Positions 45,632 through 54,606 of a DNA stretch of 64,000 nt are shown here, in pieces. The position numbers and the translations under genes are program-made. Each line of letters begins with the position of its first letter. The first letter of the stretch is position 1. Source of the DNA: Micromonospora aurantiaca ATCC 27029 (lineage in GTDB: Bacteria > Actinomycetota > Actinomycetes > Mycobacteriales > Micromonosporaceae); the NCBI RefSeq assembly GCF_000145235.1, contig NC_014391.1, positions 4,906,001-4,970,000 of the forward strand, in the 5' to 3' direction. The notes beneath the pieces were generated by a model. The model was not told the DNA's origin. It did no database searches and saw only the letters and a program-made list of their open reading frames with translations.

Positions 45632-47737
45632 TCACCGGACCCCTGCGGCGTCCATCCCGCGCAGCTCCTTCTTGAGGTCGGCCACCTCGTCGCGGATCCG
45701 CGCGGCCAGCTCGAACTGCAGCTCGCGCGCGGCGGCGAGCATCTGGTCGTTGAGCTCCTGGATGAGGTTGGCCAGGTCGGCCCGGGCCATCCCCTCCCGC
45801 GACGGGGTGGCCGCGGCGCCCCGGCGGCTGCGGGTCTCCTTGACCGGCGCCTTGCCCCGCGACAACTGCCGCACGGCCCCGCCGACGTTGCTGTTCTCGG
45901 TGTCCTCCGCCTCGCGATAGATGTCGTCGAGGATGTCGTGGATCTTCTTGCGCAGCGGCTCCGGCTTGATGCCGTTCGCCTCGTTGTGCGCGATCTGCTT
46001 GGCCCGGCGCCGGTTGGTCTCGTCGATCGCGTCCGCCATCGACGGCGTGATCTTGTCGGCGTACATGTGGACCTGGCCGGAGACGTTACGGGCCGCGCGA
46101 CCGATGGTCTGGATCAGCGACCGGCCGCTGCGCAGGAAGCCCTCCTTGTCGGCGTCGAGGATCGCCACGAGCGAGACCTCGGGCAGGTCGAGACCCTCCC
46201 GGAGCAGGTTGATGCCGACCAGCACGTCGTAGTCGCCCTTGCGCAGCTCGCGCAGCAGCTCGACACGGCGCAGGGTGTCGACCTCGGAGTGCAGGTAGCG
46301 CACCCGGATGCCGTTCTCCAGCAGGTAGTCGGAGAGGTCCTCGGCCATCTTCTTGGTGAGCGTGGTGACGAGCACCCGCTCGTCCCGCTCGGTACGCAGC
46401 TTGATCTCGTGCATGAGGTCGTCGATCTGCCCCTTGGTCGGCTTGACCACCACCTCGGGGTCGATCAGGCCGGTGGGCCGGATCACCTGCTCGACGAACT
46501 CGCCCTGCGCCTGCTCCAGCTCCCACGGGCCGGGGGTGGCGGAGAGGAAGACCATCTGGCCCACCCGCTCCAGGAACTCGTCGAAGCGCAGCGGCCGGTT
46601 GTCGGCGGCGCTGGGGAGCCGGAAGCCGTGGTCGATGAGCATCCGCTTGCGGGAGGCGTCGCCCTCGTACATGCCGCCGATCTGCGGGATGGTCACGTGC
46701 GACTCGTCGACCACCGTGAGGAAGTCGTCGGGGAAGTAGTCGAGCAGGCAGTGCGGCGGACTGCCCGGCAGCCGGCCGTCGATGTGCATGGAGTAGTTCT
46801 CGATGCCGGAGCAGAAGCCCACCTGGCGCATCATCTCGATGTCGTAGGTGGTGCGCATGCGCAGCCGCTGGGCCTCCAGCAGCTTGCCCTGCCGTTCCAG
46901 CTCGGCCAGCCGCTCGCCCAGCTCGGCCTCGATGTCGCGGATCGCCCGTTCCATCCGCTCGGGACCGGCGGCGTAGTGCGTGGCCGGGAAGATCATCAGG
47001 CTGTCGACCTCGCGGACCACGTCACCGGTCAGCGGGTTGAGGTAGTAGAGCTTCTCGATCTCGTCACCGAACAGCTCGATCCGGACCGCCAGCTCCTCGT
47101 ACGCCGGGATGATCTCCAGCGTGTCGCCGCGGACCCGGAAGGTGCCGCGCTGGAAGGCCATGTCGTTGCGCGCGTATTGAATGTCGACCAGCCGGCGCAG
47201 CAGCTGGTCACGGTCCAGCTCCTGCCCGACCTTGACCCGCACGGCCCGGTCGAGGTATTCCTCCGGCGTGCCCAGGCCGTAGATCGCCGAGACGGTGGCG
47301 ACCACGATGACGTCCCGCCGGGTGAGCAGCGACATCGTGGCCGAGTGCCGCAGCCGCTCCACCTCCTCGTTGATCGAGGAGTCCTTCTCGATGTAGGTGT
47401 CGGTCTGCGGGATGTAGGCCTCGGGCTGGTAGTAGTCGTAGTAGGAGACGAAGTATTCGACCGCGTTGTGCGGCATCAGCTCGCCGAACTCCTTCGCGAG
47501 CTGGGCGGCGAGGGTCTTGTTGGGGGCGAGCACCAGGGTCGGCCGCTGGAGCCGCTCGACCAGCCACGCCGTGGTGGCGCTCTTGCCCGTGCCGGTCGCG
47601 CCGAGCAGCACCGTGTTGCGGTCGCCGCGCCGCACGCGACGCTCAAGCTCGTCGATGGCAGCCGGCTGGTCACCGGCCGGCTGGAACTCACTGACGACCT
47701 GGAAGCGGCCGTCGAGCCGGGGAATGTCGAGCGCCAT
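45632..47737 (-). CDS. uvrB: Excinuclease ABC subunit UvrB
   Basis: UvrB is the helicase-like damage-verifying subunit of nucleotide excision repair. The 701-residue protein has Walker A LLGATGTGKSATTAWL (near residue 40), the beta-hairpin region YYDYYQPEAYIPQTDTYIEK, DEAD-box-like VVDESHVTIPQI, motif VI QTIGRAARN, and a C-terminal UVR motif (LQFELAARIRDEVADLKKEL). ATG 47737 (MALDIPRLDGRF) is 7 nt from a TACGGT -10 box. Confidence 0.97.
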   Translation of the reverse strand: MALDIPRLDGRFQVVSEFQPAGDQPAAIDELERRVRRGDRNTVLLGATGTGKSATTAWLVERLQRPTLVLAPNKTLAAQLAKEFGELMPHNAVEYFVSYYDYYQPEAYIPQTDTYIEKDSSINEEVERLRHSATMSLLTRRDVIVVATVSAIYGLGTPEEYLDRAVRVKVGQELDRDQLLRRLVDIQYARNDMAFQRGTFRVRGDTLEIIPAYEELAVRIELFGDEIEKLYYLNPLTGDVVREVDSLMIFPATHYAAGPERMERAIRDIEAELGERLAELERQGKLLEAQRLRMRTTYDIEMMRQVGFCSGIENYSMHIDGRLPGSPPHCLLDYFPDDFLTVVDESHVTIPQIGGMYEGDASRKRMLIDHGFRLPSAADNRPLRFDEFLERVGQMVFLSATPGPWELEQAQGEFVEQVIRPTGLIDPEVVVKPTKGQIDDLMHEIKLRTERDERVLVTTLTKKMAEDLSDYLLENGIRVRYLHSEVDTLRRVELLRELRKGDYDVLVGINLLREGLDLPEVSLVAILDADKEGFLRSGRSLIQTIGRAARNVSGQVHMYADKITPSMADAIDETNRRRAKQIAHNEANGIKPEPLRKKIHDILDDIYREAEDTENSNVGGAVRQLSRGKAPVKETRSRRGAAATPSREGMARADLANLIQELNDQMLAAARELQFELAARIRDEVADLKKELRGMDAAGVR

Positions 47738-47744
47738 GACACCA

Positions 47745-47750
47745 ACCGTA
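47745..47750 (-). promoter_or_regulatory. Leaderless -10 box of uvrB
   Basis: Minus-strand TACGGT ends 7 nt before ATG 47737, with no Shine-Dalgarno between. uvrB and uvrC thus share the same start architecture. Confidence 0.6.
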
Positions 47751-47955
47751 CGCCCGCGGTCCGACACTTCCGGCCACGACCACCGACCGTCCCTGATCGG
47801 CTTCGATATTCCCATTGTGTGGCTCATCTCACCGGTCTACCCTCGTACCGTAGGCCGCTCGCGGCGGCCGACCGGGCCGGTGATCGCCCCTCGCGGGCCG
47901 GTCGCCCCCGGCGCCAGGGCCGCAGCACCCGGGACGACCGGCGTGCGCGCCGACG

Positions 47956-49653
47956 GTGGTCGCGCGCAGCGCTGACCGGCCGCCGCGAGCGCCCCTGCTC
48001 GTCACCGAACCCCCGCTCTCGCGTTCTCCACTCGTGGGGACCTCTCCCGACCGCCGGCCGCGACGCGAGCCCGGCACGCCCCCGCCCGCCGACGAGCCGG
48101 GCCGCCAGCGCGGCGTGAGCCGCCCGCACCGGCTCTCCGCACGTGGCGACGGCGACCAGGCCGTACCCCGGGAACCGGGTCGCGGCCACCGCCGCGGCCG
48201 CACCGGCGCACCGACCCGGCCCGCCACCGTGGCCGGCCGGCGCCGCCGCGCCGACCCGCTCGCCGGCCGCCGTCCCACACTCACCACCCGGCCGGGCGGC
48301 GACCCGGAACTGGACGGCGCCGACGACCCGCCGGACGGGCCGGACCGGCGCCGGATCGCGCTCGCCGCGCTCGTGGCAGCCGCCGCGCTCTCCGCCGCGA
48401 CGCTCGTCGCCGGGCTGCTGACCTGGGTACCCGGCCGCGGCGACGACACCGGGACGGCACGCCCGCTCACCGCCGCCGAGGCCGACCGGGTGGCCGCGCT
48501 GCGGGTCACCAACCTGCGCGACGTACGCGCCGGCGTCCGGGTCACGGTCGGCGCCGGCGGCGCCCGTACCGAACTGGTCGGCTGGGTCGACTGGGCCCGC
48601 CCCCTGGTCTATCTGGACGTCGGCGGCCCGGGCGCGGGCGACGACCGGGGCCTGGTCCAGGCCACCGCGTCCGCGCTGCTGGTGCGGCCCGACCCCGGCG
48701 CGCTGCCCACCCCGGCCCGGCCCCCGCTGGTGCCGCCGGCGGACCGGTGGCGGATGCGGTCCCCGGCCGGCGGGCACAGCCTCGGCGCGGTACGCGACCT
48801 GCTGATCGGGCTCGGCGCCGACCGGGTCGACAGGCCCGCCGCGGACGGCCGGTGGCTACGCGCCGACCGGGTCGGCGGCATCCCGGTGGACGTGCTCCAG
48901 GCACCCCTCGCACCGCCTGGTGACCCGCGGCCGACGCTGTGGGTGGACGCCGACGCCCGGCTGCACCGGCTCACCGGCCGGCTGGCCGACGGCACACCCG
49001 TCACCGTCGACCTGACCCGCGCCGACCGGCCCACACTGCATCCGGTGGACGCCCTCGGCGGCCGGCCCGGGCAGCCCCGGGCGCTCACCGACGACGAAAT
49101 CGCCCGGCTGGCCGCGCTGCCCGCCCGGCTCCGGGCACTGCGCGGCGCGGCGGTGACGGTGGCCGCTCCGCTCGCCCCGTCGGCGAACCTGCGGGCCACC
49201 GGCACGGTGGACTGGACGAGCCCGTCGGCGTACCTCGCGGTGACCGAGGAGGGCAGCGGCAGGCGTACCCTCCGGTGGGTCCGGCCGGGACGGGTGGCCG
49301 AGGTGCAGCGATCCCCCGACGGGCCCGCCACTCCCCCGGCACCGGTGCTGGCCGCGCTGCTCGCGGCCCCCGCGCGCCCGCCCGGCGACGACCTGGACCG
49401 GCTGCTCGACGCGGCGCTGCGGGCGGCCCGGCGCGCGCCCGCCGGTGACACCGTCCGGGTCCGGGAGGACCGGCTGGGCGACCGGACGGTCGACGTGTTC
49501 GAGGTGCCGGGCGGCAGACGCCTGTGGCTGGACCGGGGCGGTGTGCCGCACCGGATGGAACTGCGGACCGGGCCGGGCGTGTGGATCCGGCTGGACCTCA
49601 CGCCGGGCCGTGCGGCGGGCAGCGGCGGATCGTCGGCCTCGACGTCGCGCTGA
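47956..49653 (+). CDS. Uncharacterised single-span membrane protein with a duplicated domain
   Basis: The 565-residue protein is not recognised. A Pro/Arg-rich, probably disordered cytosolic N-terminus (1-130) precedes one membrane segment (about 133-156). The outer part has two related modules: one from residue 171 (LTAAEADRVAALRVTNLRDV, then TELVGWVDWARPLVYLDV) and one from 377 (LTDDEIARLAALPARLRALR, then RATGTVDWTSPSAYLAV). Each continues with a conserved Arg/Pro-rich strand region and a segment ending in a DRTVDVFEVPG- or GIPVDVLQAP-like strand. This resembles small lipid- or cell-wall-associated beta folds, but no function can be given. The start is uncertain; GTG 48115 is an alternative. 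Confidence 0.7.
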   Translation: MVARSADRPPRAPLLVTEPPLSRSPLVGTSPDRRPRREPGTPPPADEPGRQRGVSRPHRLSARGDGDQAVPREPGRGHRRGRTGAPTRPATVAGRRRRADPLAGRRPTLTTRPGGDPELDGADDPPDGPDRRRIALAALVAAAALSAATLVAGLLTWVPGRGDDTGTARPLTAAEADRVAALRVTNLRDVRAGVRVTVGAGGARTELVGWVDWARPLVYLDVGGPGAGDDRGLVQATASALLVRPDPGALPTPARPPLVPPADRWRMRSPAGGHSLGAVRDLLIGLGADRVDRPAADGRWLRADRVGGIPVDVLQAPLAPPGDPRPTLWVDADARLHRLTGRLADGTPVTVDLTRADRPTLHPVDALGGRPGQPRALTDDEIARLAALPARLRALRGAAVTVAAPLAPSANLRATGTVDWTSPSAYLAVTEEGSGRRTLRWVRPGRVAEVQRSPDGPATPPAPVLAALLAAPARPPGDDLDRLLDAALRAARRAPAGDTVRVREDRLGDRTVDVFEVPGGRRLWLDRGGVPHRMELRTGPGVWIRLDLTPGRAAGSGGSSASTSR

Positions 49654-49704
49654 ACCGGCGCGGCCTCCGCGGTCCGCCGAACCGGCGCCGCCGGGACGGC
49701 CCGG

Positions 49705-50883
49705 TCAGGGCCGCCAGCCGGTCTGCGCGGCCCACTCCTCGGCACGCAGGTGCTCCTCGTCGAACCAGGGATCGGTCACCGTGCCCCAGGCGGCGTGCTC
49801 CGGCGCGGCGGCCGCCAGCTCCCGCTTCACCTGGAGGTAGTCGGCCCGCCGCGCCGGGTCGGCGCGCAGGTGGTCGCGCATCAGCAGCGCGTACCGCCAG
49901 CCGGGCGAACCGGCCTCCCGCAGGTGCAGGCGCACCGGACGCGCCGGGTCCGCGCCGCCGTGCAGCCGCTTGGCCCAGCGCACCGGCTCCGGCTGTCGCG
50001 GGGCGTCCCACCACTCGCCCGGCAGCCGCGGGAAACCCGCCTCGGCCAGCCGCTGCGCGAGCGGCCCGTCCGCCTCGTTCAGCGAGGACACAGTCACCTG
50101 GATGTCGATCACGTCCGGCGCGGCGAGTCCCGGCACGGCGGTGGAGCCGACGTGGTCGACCCGGATCTCACCGCCGGCCGCGTGGCGGATCCGGGCGGCC
50201 AGCCGGGCGTACTGCTCGGGCCAGGTCGGGTCCGGTCCGGCGAGCGCCGTCGGGTCGGGCGGGACGGCGCGGCGTTCGCGGACGTTGCGCTCGTAGGGCG
50301 ACAGGCGGTCCCGCCAGAGGGCGTCCACGGCGGCGTGCAGGTCGGTGAGCGTGCCGTCGTTGGTCAGGAGCACGTCGGCGATCGCACGGCGGGTGGCGTC
50401 GTCGGCCTGTGCGGCGATGCGCCGCTGCGCCTCCGCCGGGGCCATGCCCCGGTCGCGGGTCAGCCGGGCCATCCGGGTCGGCACGGCCGTCTGCACCACG
50501 ACCACCAGGTGGTACGTCGGCGCGAGTCCCACCTCGGCCAGCAGCGGTACGTCGTTCACCACGATCGCGGCGGCGGGGGCGGCGGCGGCCAGCTCGGCGC
50601 TGCGCGCGCGTACCCGGGGGTGGGTGATCCCTTCGAGCGTGCGGCGGGCGGCCTCGTCGCCGAAGACCAGCGCGCCGAGGGCGGCCCGGTCCAGCGCCCC
50701 GTCGGCGTCCAGGACCTTCTCGGAGAAGGCGGCGACGACCTCGGCCAGCCCGTCGGTGCCGGGCGCGACGATCTCGCGGGCGATGCGGTCCGAGTCGACG
50801 ATCACCGCGCCCAGCGTGGCGAGCCGGCTCGCCACCGCGCTCTTGCCCGATCCGATTCCGCCGGTCAGCCCCACCTTCAGCAC
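49705..50883 (-). CDS. coaE: Dephospho-CoA kinase fused to a GrpB domain
   Basis: The 392-residue protein has an N-terminal CoaE domain (P-loop VGLTGGIGSGKSAVA, then VDSDRIAREIV, residues 1-200), which phosphorylates dephospho-CoA in the last step of CoA synthesis. A C-terminal GrpB/UPF0157 domain (about 210-392) has RVDHVGSTAVPGLAAPDVID, of the nucleotidyltransferase-like fold. The same fusion is known from mycobacteria, where the second part has a regulatory or folding role. GTG 50883 is chosen because homologues start near LKVGLTGG; the ribosome binding site is weak. Confidence 0.92.
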   Translation of the reverse strand: MLKVGLTGGIGSGKSAVASRLATLGAVIVDSDRIAREIVAPGTDGLAEVVAAFSEKVLDADGALDRAALGALVFGDEAARRTLEGITHPRVRARSAELAAAAPAAAIVVNDVPLLAEVGLAPTYHLVVVVQTAVPTRMARLTRDRGMAPAEAQRRIAAQADDATRRAIADVLLTNDGTLTDLHAAVDALWRDRLSPYERNVRERRAVPPDPTALAGPDPTWPEQYARLAARIRHAAGGEIRVDHVGSTAVPGLAAPDVIDIQVTVSSLNEADGPLAQRLAEAGFPRLPGEWWDAPRQPEPVRWAKRLHGGADPARPVRLHLREAGSPGWRYALLMRDHLRADPARRADYLQVKRELAAAAPEHAAWGTVTDPWFDEEHLRAEEWAAQTGWRP

Positions 50884-50938
50884 CCGGACAGTCAACCGGA
50901 TCTGCCGTCCGCATGCCAAACCCTTCCGGCGTACGACG

Positions 50939-50988
50939 CGGGCCCCGCCCCCGGCGCTCCGCTGGTGCGGAACGCGGGGACGGGGCCC
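50939..50988 (-). terminator. Hairpin terminator after rpsA
   Basis: GGGCCCCG (50939-50946) pairs with CGGGGCCC (50981-50988), and flanking bases extend the stem on both sides. It lies about 57 nt downstream of the rpsA stop on the minus strand and just before the coaE start. Confidence 0.7.
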
Positions 50989-51044
50989 GTCGTCAGAGGC
51001 AGTCGCGGGTTCGTCCGGTGGGACGAACAGGCGTCAGCGTCCGG

Positions 51045-52529
51045 TCACTTGCCGCCGGCGAGCTTCTCCCGCAGCGCGGCGAGCGCCTCGTCGGTCGCGA
51101 GCGTGCCGGCCGGCTCCTCGGCCTGACGGCTCGGGGCCGAGGTCGAGGTGGTGGTGCCGGTGGTGGCCGGAGCCGGGTTGGCGGCGGCCTCGGCGTCGGC
51201 GGCGCGGGAGGTCTGCACCTGCTTGGTGTGGGCCTCCCAGCGCTGACGCGCCTCGGCGTACTGCTGCTCCCAGGTCTCGCGCTGCTTGTCGTAGCCCTCG
51301 AGCCACTCGCCCGTCTCCGGGTCGAAGCCCTCCGGGTAGATGTAGTTGCCCTGGTCGTCGTACGTCGCGGCCATGCCGTAGAGGGTCGGGTCGAAGTGCT
51401 CCTCGCCCTCGACGAAGCCCTCGTTGGCCTGCTTGAGCGACAGCGAGATCCGGCGGCGCTCCAGGTCGATGTCGATGACCTTGACCATGACCTCGGAGCC
51501 GACCTGCACGACCTGCTCCGGGATCTCCACGTGGCGCTCGGCCAGCTCGGAGATGTGGACCAGGCCCTCGATGCCGTCGTCCACGCGGACGAACGCACCG
51601 AACGGCACCAGCTTGGTGACCTTACCCGGCACGATCTGCTGGATCGCGTGGGTGCGGGCGAACTGACGCCACGGGTCCTCCTGCGTCGCCTTCAGCGACA
51701 GCGAGACCCGCTCGCGGTCCAGGTCGACGTCCAGGACCTCGACCTCGACCTCCTGGCCCACCTCGACGACCTCGGACGGGTGGTCGATGTGCTTCCAGGA
51801 CAGCTCGGAGACGTGCACGAGGCCGTCCACGCCGCCCAGGTCGACGAACGCGCCGAAGTTGACGATCGAGGAGACGACGCCCTTGCGGACCTGCCCCTTC
51901 TGGAGCTTGTTGAGGAACTCGGTGCGCACCTCGGACTGCGTCTGCTCCAGCCAGGCACGGCGGGACAGGACCACGTTGTTACGGTTCTTGTCCAGCTCGA
52001 TGATCTTGGCTTCGAGCTCGCGGCCGACGTACGGCTGCAGGTCACGCACACGCCGCATCTCGACGAGCGACGCGGGCAGGAAGCCACGCAGGCCGATGTC
52101 GAGGATGAGACCACCCTTGACGACCTCGATGACCGAACCGCGGACGACGCCGTCCTCGTCCTTGATCTTCTCGATCGTGCCCCAGGCCCGCTCGTACTGC
52201 GCCCGCTTCTTGGAGAGGATCAGCCGACCCTCCTTGTCCTCCTTCTGGAGGACGAGGGCCTCGATGTGGTCACCCACCGAAACGACCTCGGCCGGGTCCA
52301 CGTCGTGCTTGATCGACAACTCCCGAGAGGGGATGACACCCTCGGTCTTGTAGCCGATGTCGAGCAGGACCTCGTCCCGATCGACCTTGACGACGGTGCC
52401 TTCGACAATGTCGCCGTCGTTGAAGTACTTGATGGTCTCGTCGATCGCGGCGAGGAAAGCTTCCTCAGAGCCGAGGTCGTCGTGGGTGACCTTGTTGGCG
52501 CTCGAGGTGGCCTCGATGCTGCTCGTCAT
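51045..52529 (-). CDS. rpsA: 30S ribosomal protein S1
   Basis: S1 binds mRNA on the 30S subunit. The 494-residue protein has four S1 (OB-fold) repeats, the strongest being VRKGVVSSIVNFGAFVDLGG (third) and VPGKVTKLVPFGAFVRVDDG (fourth), each followed by the EGLVHISEL type block, and a low-complexity Ala/Thr tail from about 440. Four repeats, not six, is the actinobacterial form. ATG 52529 begins MTSSIEATSS, with GGAG about 11 nt upstream. A strong hairpin follows. Confidence 0.97.
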   Translation of the reverse strand: MTSSIEATSSANKVTHDDLGSEEAFLAAIDETIKYFNDGDIVEGTVVKVDRDEVLLDIGYKTEGVIPSRELSIKHDVDPAEVVSVGDHIEALVLQKEDKEGRLILSKKRAQYERAWGTIEKIKDEDGVVRGSVIEVVKGGLILDIGLRGFLPASLVEMRRVRDLQPYVGRELEAKIIELDKNRNNVVLSRRAWLEQTQSEVRTEFLNKLQKGQVRKGVVSSIVNFGAFVDLGGVDGLVHVSELSWKHIDHPSEVVEVGQEVEVEVLDVDLDRERVSLSLKATQEDPWRQFARTHAIQQIVPGKVTKLVPFGAFVRVDDGIEGLVHISELAERHVEIPEQVVQVGSEVMVKVIDIDLERRRISLSLKQANEGFVEGEEHFDPTLYGMAATYDDQGNYIYPEGFDPETGEWLEGYDKQRETWEQQYAEARQRWEAHTKQVQTSRAADAEAAANPAPATTGTTTSTSAPSRQAEEPAGTLATDEALAALREKLAGGK

Positions 52530-52709
52530 GTGGGCGGTTGCTCCGGTCGGATGGGTTGTCACAGCGGGCATGGGTGTCGCGGTGACTCTGCCGCGCCAAC
52601 GGATCCGTCGCCGGGCACACCGAACGATCGACGCGAGAAGATCATTAGTGGCTCCGGTGACCGCGCACCTGCTCCCTGCCGAGGCACACGATCCGCGAGC
52701 GCATCGTCT

Positions 52710-52740
52710 AGCCTACCCGCTGCATTACCACAGCGTGCAA
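52710..52740 (-). promoter_or_regulatory. Candidate rpsA promoter
   Basis: Minus-strand TTGCAC (52735-52740) and TAGGCT (52710-52715) are separated by 19 nt. They lie about 180 nt before the rpsA start, giving a long leader, as expected for autoregulated ribosomal protein genes. The spacing is longer than optimal. Confidence 0.35.
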
Positions 52741-52871
52741 GCCCTCCCGGGTCCGCGCGAACTCATCCGCTGCGAAAGCGGAGATTTTGCGCGGTAAGGT
52801 GCCACAGCTGTCTCGTCCGTCACATCCGCCCCAGCCACCACCCCACCGCACCGGGTCCGGGCCGCCGGACC

Positions 52872-52877
52872 TAGCGT
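52872..52877 (+). promoter_or_regulatory. Leaderless -10 box of the 52884 gene
   Basis: TAGCGT ends 6 nt before GTG 52884, with no ribosome binding site between. Confidence 0.6.
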
Positions 52878-52883
52878 GAACCC

Positions 52884-53687
52884 GTGGACGACGACAGGGT
52901 GACCCGCCGACGGGTCGACGCCGGGGAGATCCGCCGCGCGAACCGCGGATGGTGGGACACCGACGCCGACACGTACCAGGCCGAGCACGGCGCGTTCCTC
53001 GGCGACGCCGACTTCGTCTGGTGCCCGGAAGGGCTGCGCGAGGCCGACGCCCGGCTGCTCGGCGACGTCGCCGGGCGGCGGATCCTCGAACTCGGCGCCG
53101 GGGCGGCCGCCGCCGCCCGCTGGCTCGCCGCCCAGGGCGCCCGGCCGGTCGCGCTGGACCTGTCCGCCGGCATGTTGCGGCACGCCGCCGAGGCCGCCGG
53201 GCGCACCGGGGTACGCGTGCCGCTGGTGCAGGCCGACGCGCTCGCCCTGCCGTTCGCCGACGCGGCGTTCGACACCGTCTGCACCGCGTTCGGCGCGATC
53301 CCGTTCGTGGACGACTCGGCGGCCGCGATGCGCGAGGTGGCCCGGGTGCTGCGCCCCGGCGGCCGATGGGTCTTCTCGGTCACCCACCCGATGCGCTGGA
53401 TCTTCCTGGACGACCCGGGCGAGGGCGGGCTGACCGCCGTGCACTCGTACTTCGACCGCTCCCCCTACGTCGAGCAGGACGAGCACGGGGTGGCCACGTA
53501 CGTCGAGCAGCACCGCACCCTGGGCGACCGGATCCGGGAGCTGGTCGGCGCCGGGTTCCGCCTGCTGGACCTGGTGGAGCCGGAGTGGCCGGCCGGGCAC
53601 GAGGGGATCTGGGGGCAGTGGAGCCCGCTGCGCGGGCGGCTGTTCCCCGGCACCGCGATCTTCGTCGCGGAGAAGCCGGCGGACTGA
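52884..53687 (+). CDS. Class I SAM-dependent methyltransferase
   Basis: The 267-residue protein has motif I RILELGAGAAAAARWLAAQG (about residues 66-85), ALDLSAGMLRHA, the VRVPLVQADALALPFAD region and VLRPGGRWVFSVTHPMRW. The N-terminal RANRGWWDTDADTYQ is typical of actinobacterial small-molecule methyltransferases. Substrate unknown. GTG 52884 is supported by the leaderless -10 box. Confidence 0.88.
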   Translation: MDDDRVTRRRVDAGEIRRANRGWWDTDADTYQAEHGAFLGDADFVWCPEGLREADARLLGDVAGRRILELGAGAAAAARWLAAQGARPVALDLSAGMLRHAAEAAGRTGVRVPLVQADALALPFADAAFDTVCTAFGAIPFVDDSAAAMREVARVLRPGGRWVFSVTHPMRWIFLDDPGEGGLTAVHSYFDRSPYVEQDEHGVATYVEQHRTLGDRIRELVGAGFRLLDLVEPEWPAGHEGIWGQWSPLRGRLFPGTAIFVAEKPAD

Positions 53688-53731
53688 GCGCGTCGCACGT
53701 CCGGTGCGACACGGGCTCCGGCACCCGGCGG

Positions 53732-53737
53732 TACGCT
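53732..53737 (+). promoter_or_regulatory. Leaderless -10 box of the Uma2-like gene
   Basis: TACGCT ends 6 nt before ATG 53744, with no ribosome binding site between. Confidence 0.6.
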
Positions 53738-53743
53738 CGCCGC

Positions 53744-54346
53744 ATGAGCGCCGAGCCCATCCCGGCGTCACCTGGCCCCTGGTGTCCGGACCCGATGCGG
53801 CAGCAGCGTGCGGACTACACGCTGGAGGATCTGCTCACCCTGCCGGACGACGCCCCCCGCGTCGAACTCGTCGACGGAGTCATCCAGGCGACACCCTCCC
53901 CCACCCTGGGCCACCAGACAATCTCCAGCCTGCTGTGGCTCTGGCTTCGATCGCACGCACCGGTTCACCTGCGGGCGTCCCAAGCCGTCGGGGTCGGGCT
54001 CAGCCCCAACACCAGCCGCCAACCGGACGTCCTGCTCCACCACGCCGGGCTGCCGAGCGACAGGTCCCTCCTGCGACCGGCGGACGTCGTCCTGGCCGTC
54101 GAGATCGTCTCCCCCGGCACCCGGCGGGTCGACCGGTTCGCCAAGCCGGGCGAGTACGCCGCCGCGGGGATCCCGTTCTACTGGCGGATCGAGCAGGATC
54201 CGGTGCACCTCTACGCGTACCGGCTCGGTGACCGGATCGGCCCCGGCGGCGAGCGGCAGTACGAGCTGGTGGACGACAGCAGCGAGGTGATCGAGCTGTC
54301 CGAGCCCTTCGCGATCAAGCTGCCGATCGCGGAGATCCGGCCCTGA
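53744..54346 (+). CDS. Uma2 family (DUF820) nuclease-like protein
   Basis: The 200-residue protein has the PD-(D/E)XK-like pattern of Uma2 proteins: TLEDLLTLPDDAPRVELVDG (E at the VELVDG end), NTSRQPDVLL, and VLAVEIVSPGTRRVDRFAKP, where D, E and K would bind metal. These proteins are widespread in actinobacteria and cyanobacteria in many copies and their role is unknown; nuclease activity is predicted from fold. It is a single gene with a leaderless start. Confidence 0.9.
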   Translation: MSAEPIPASPGPWCPDPMRQQRADYTLEDLLTLPDDAPRVELVDGVIQATPSPTLGHQTISSLLWLWLRSHAPVHLRASQAVGVGLSPNTSRQPDVLLHHAGLPSDRSLLRPADVVLAVEIVSPGTRRVDRFAKPGEYAAAGIPFYWRIEQDPVHLYAYRLGDRIGPGGERQYELVDDSSEVIELSEPFAIKLPIAEIRP

Positions 54347-54387
54347 CCACGCCGTTACTCGGTACCCGCCGCGGGTAACCGGGCGGC

Positions 54388-54606
54388 ATGGCCGAGAACG
54401 AGTTCCGCGCCGGCGACCACGTCTCCTGGGCCAGCCACAGCGGCCGGGCGTACGGCGTCGTCAAGGAGAAACTGACCGAGCGCACCCACGTACGCGGGCA
54501 CACGGTGAACGCCTCGCCCGAGCAACCGCAGTACCGGATCACCAACGACGACTCGGGCCGCGACGTGGCCCACCGCCCGGAGGTGCTGCGCCATGAGTCG
54601 CGCTGA
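54388..54606 (+). CDS. DUF2945 family small protein (Tudor-like fold)
   Basis: The 72-residue protein begins MAENEFRAGDHVSWASHSGR and ends PQYRITNDDSGRDVAHRPEV, matching the DUF2945 (hypervirulence-associated, Tudor-like) family of short beta-barrel proteins. The gene overlaps the next start by 14 nt, so the two are coupled. No ribosome binding site is clear before ATG 54388. Function is unknown; DUF2945 genes often sit beside DUF3140. Confidence 0.85.
   Translation: MAENEFRAGDHVSWASHSGRAYGVVKEKLTERTHVRGHTVNASPEQPQYRITNDDSGRDVAHRPEVLRHESR

Larger units (their letters stand above)
52530..52883. other. 354 bp divergent region between rpsA and a methyltransferase
   Basis: No gene is seen. It should hold the rpsA leader and promoter: on the minus strand TTGCAC (52735-52740) and TAGGCT (52710-52715) make a possible -35/-10 pair, though with a long 19 nt spacer. 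On the plus side a TAGCGT box (52872-52877) serves the methyltransferase. The middle has an A+T-rich patch near 52780-52800 with a TAAGGT hexamer. Confidence 0.5.

Noticed and set aside
45587..48118. 843-codon forward frame opposite uvrB
   Set aside because: A shadow of uvrB; no recognisable domain, and its composition is unlike real proteins of this window.
52780..52800. TAAGGT hexamer as a promoter for a small RNA
   Set aside because: No -35 box at good distance and no terminator-bounded transcript could be seen.
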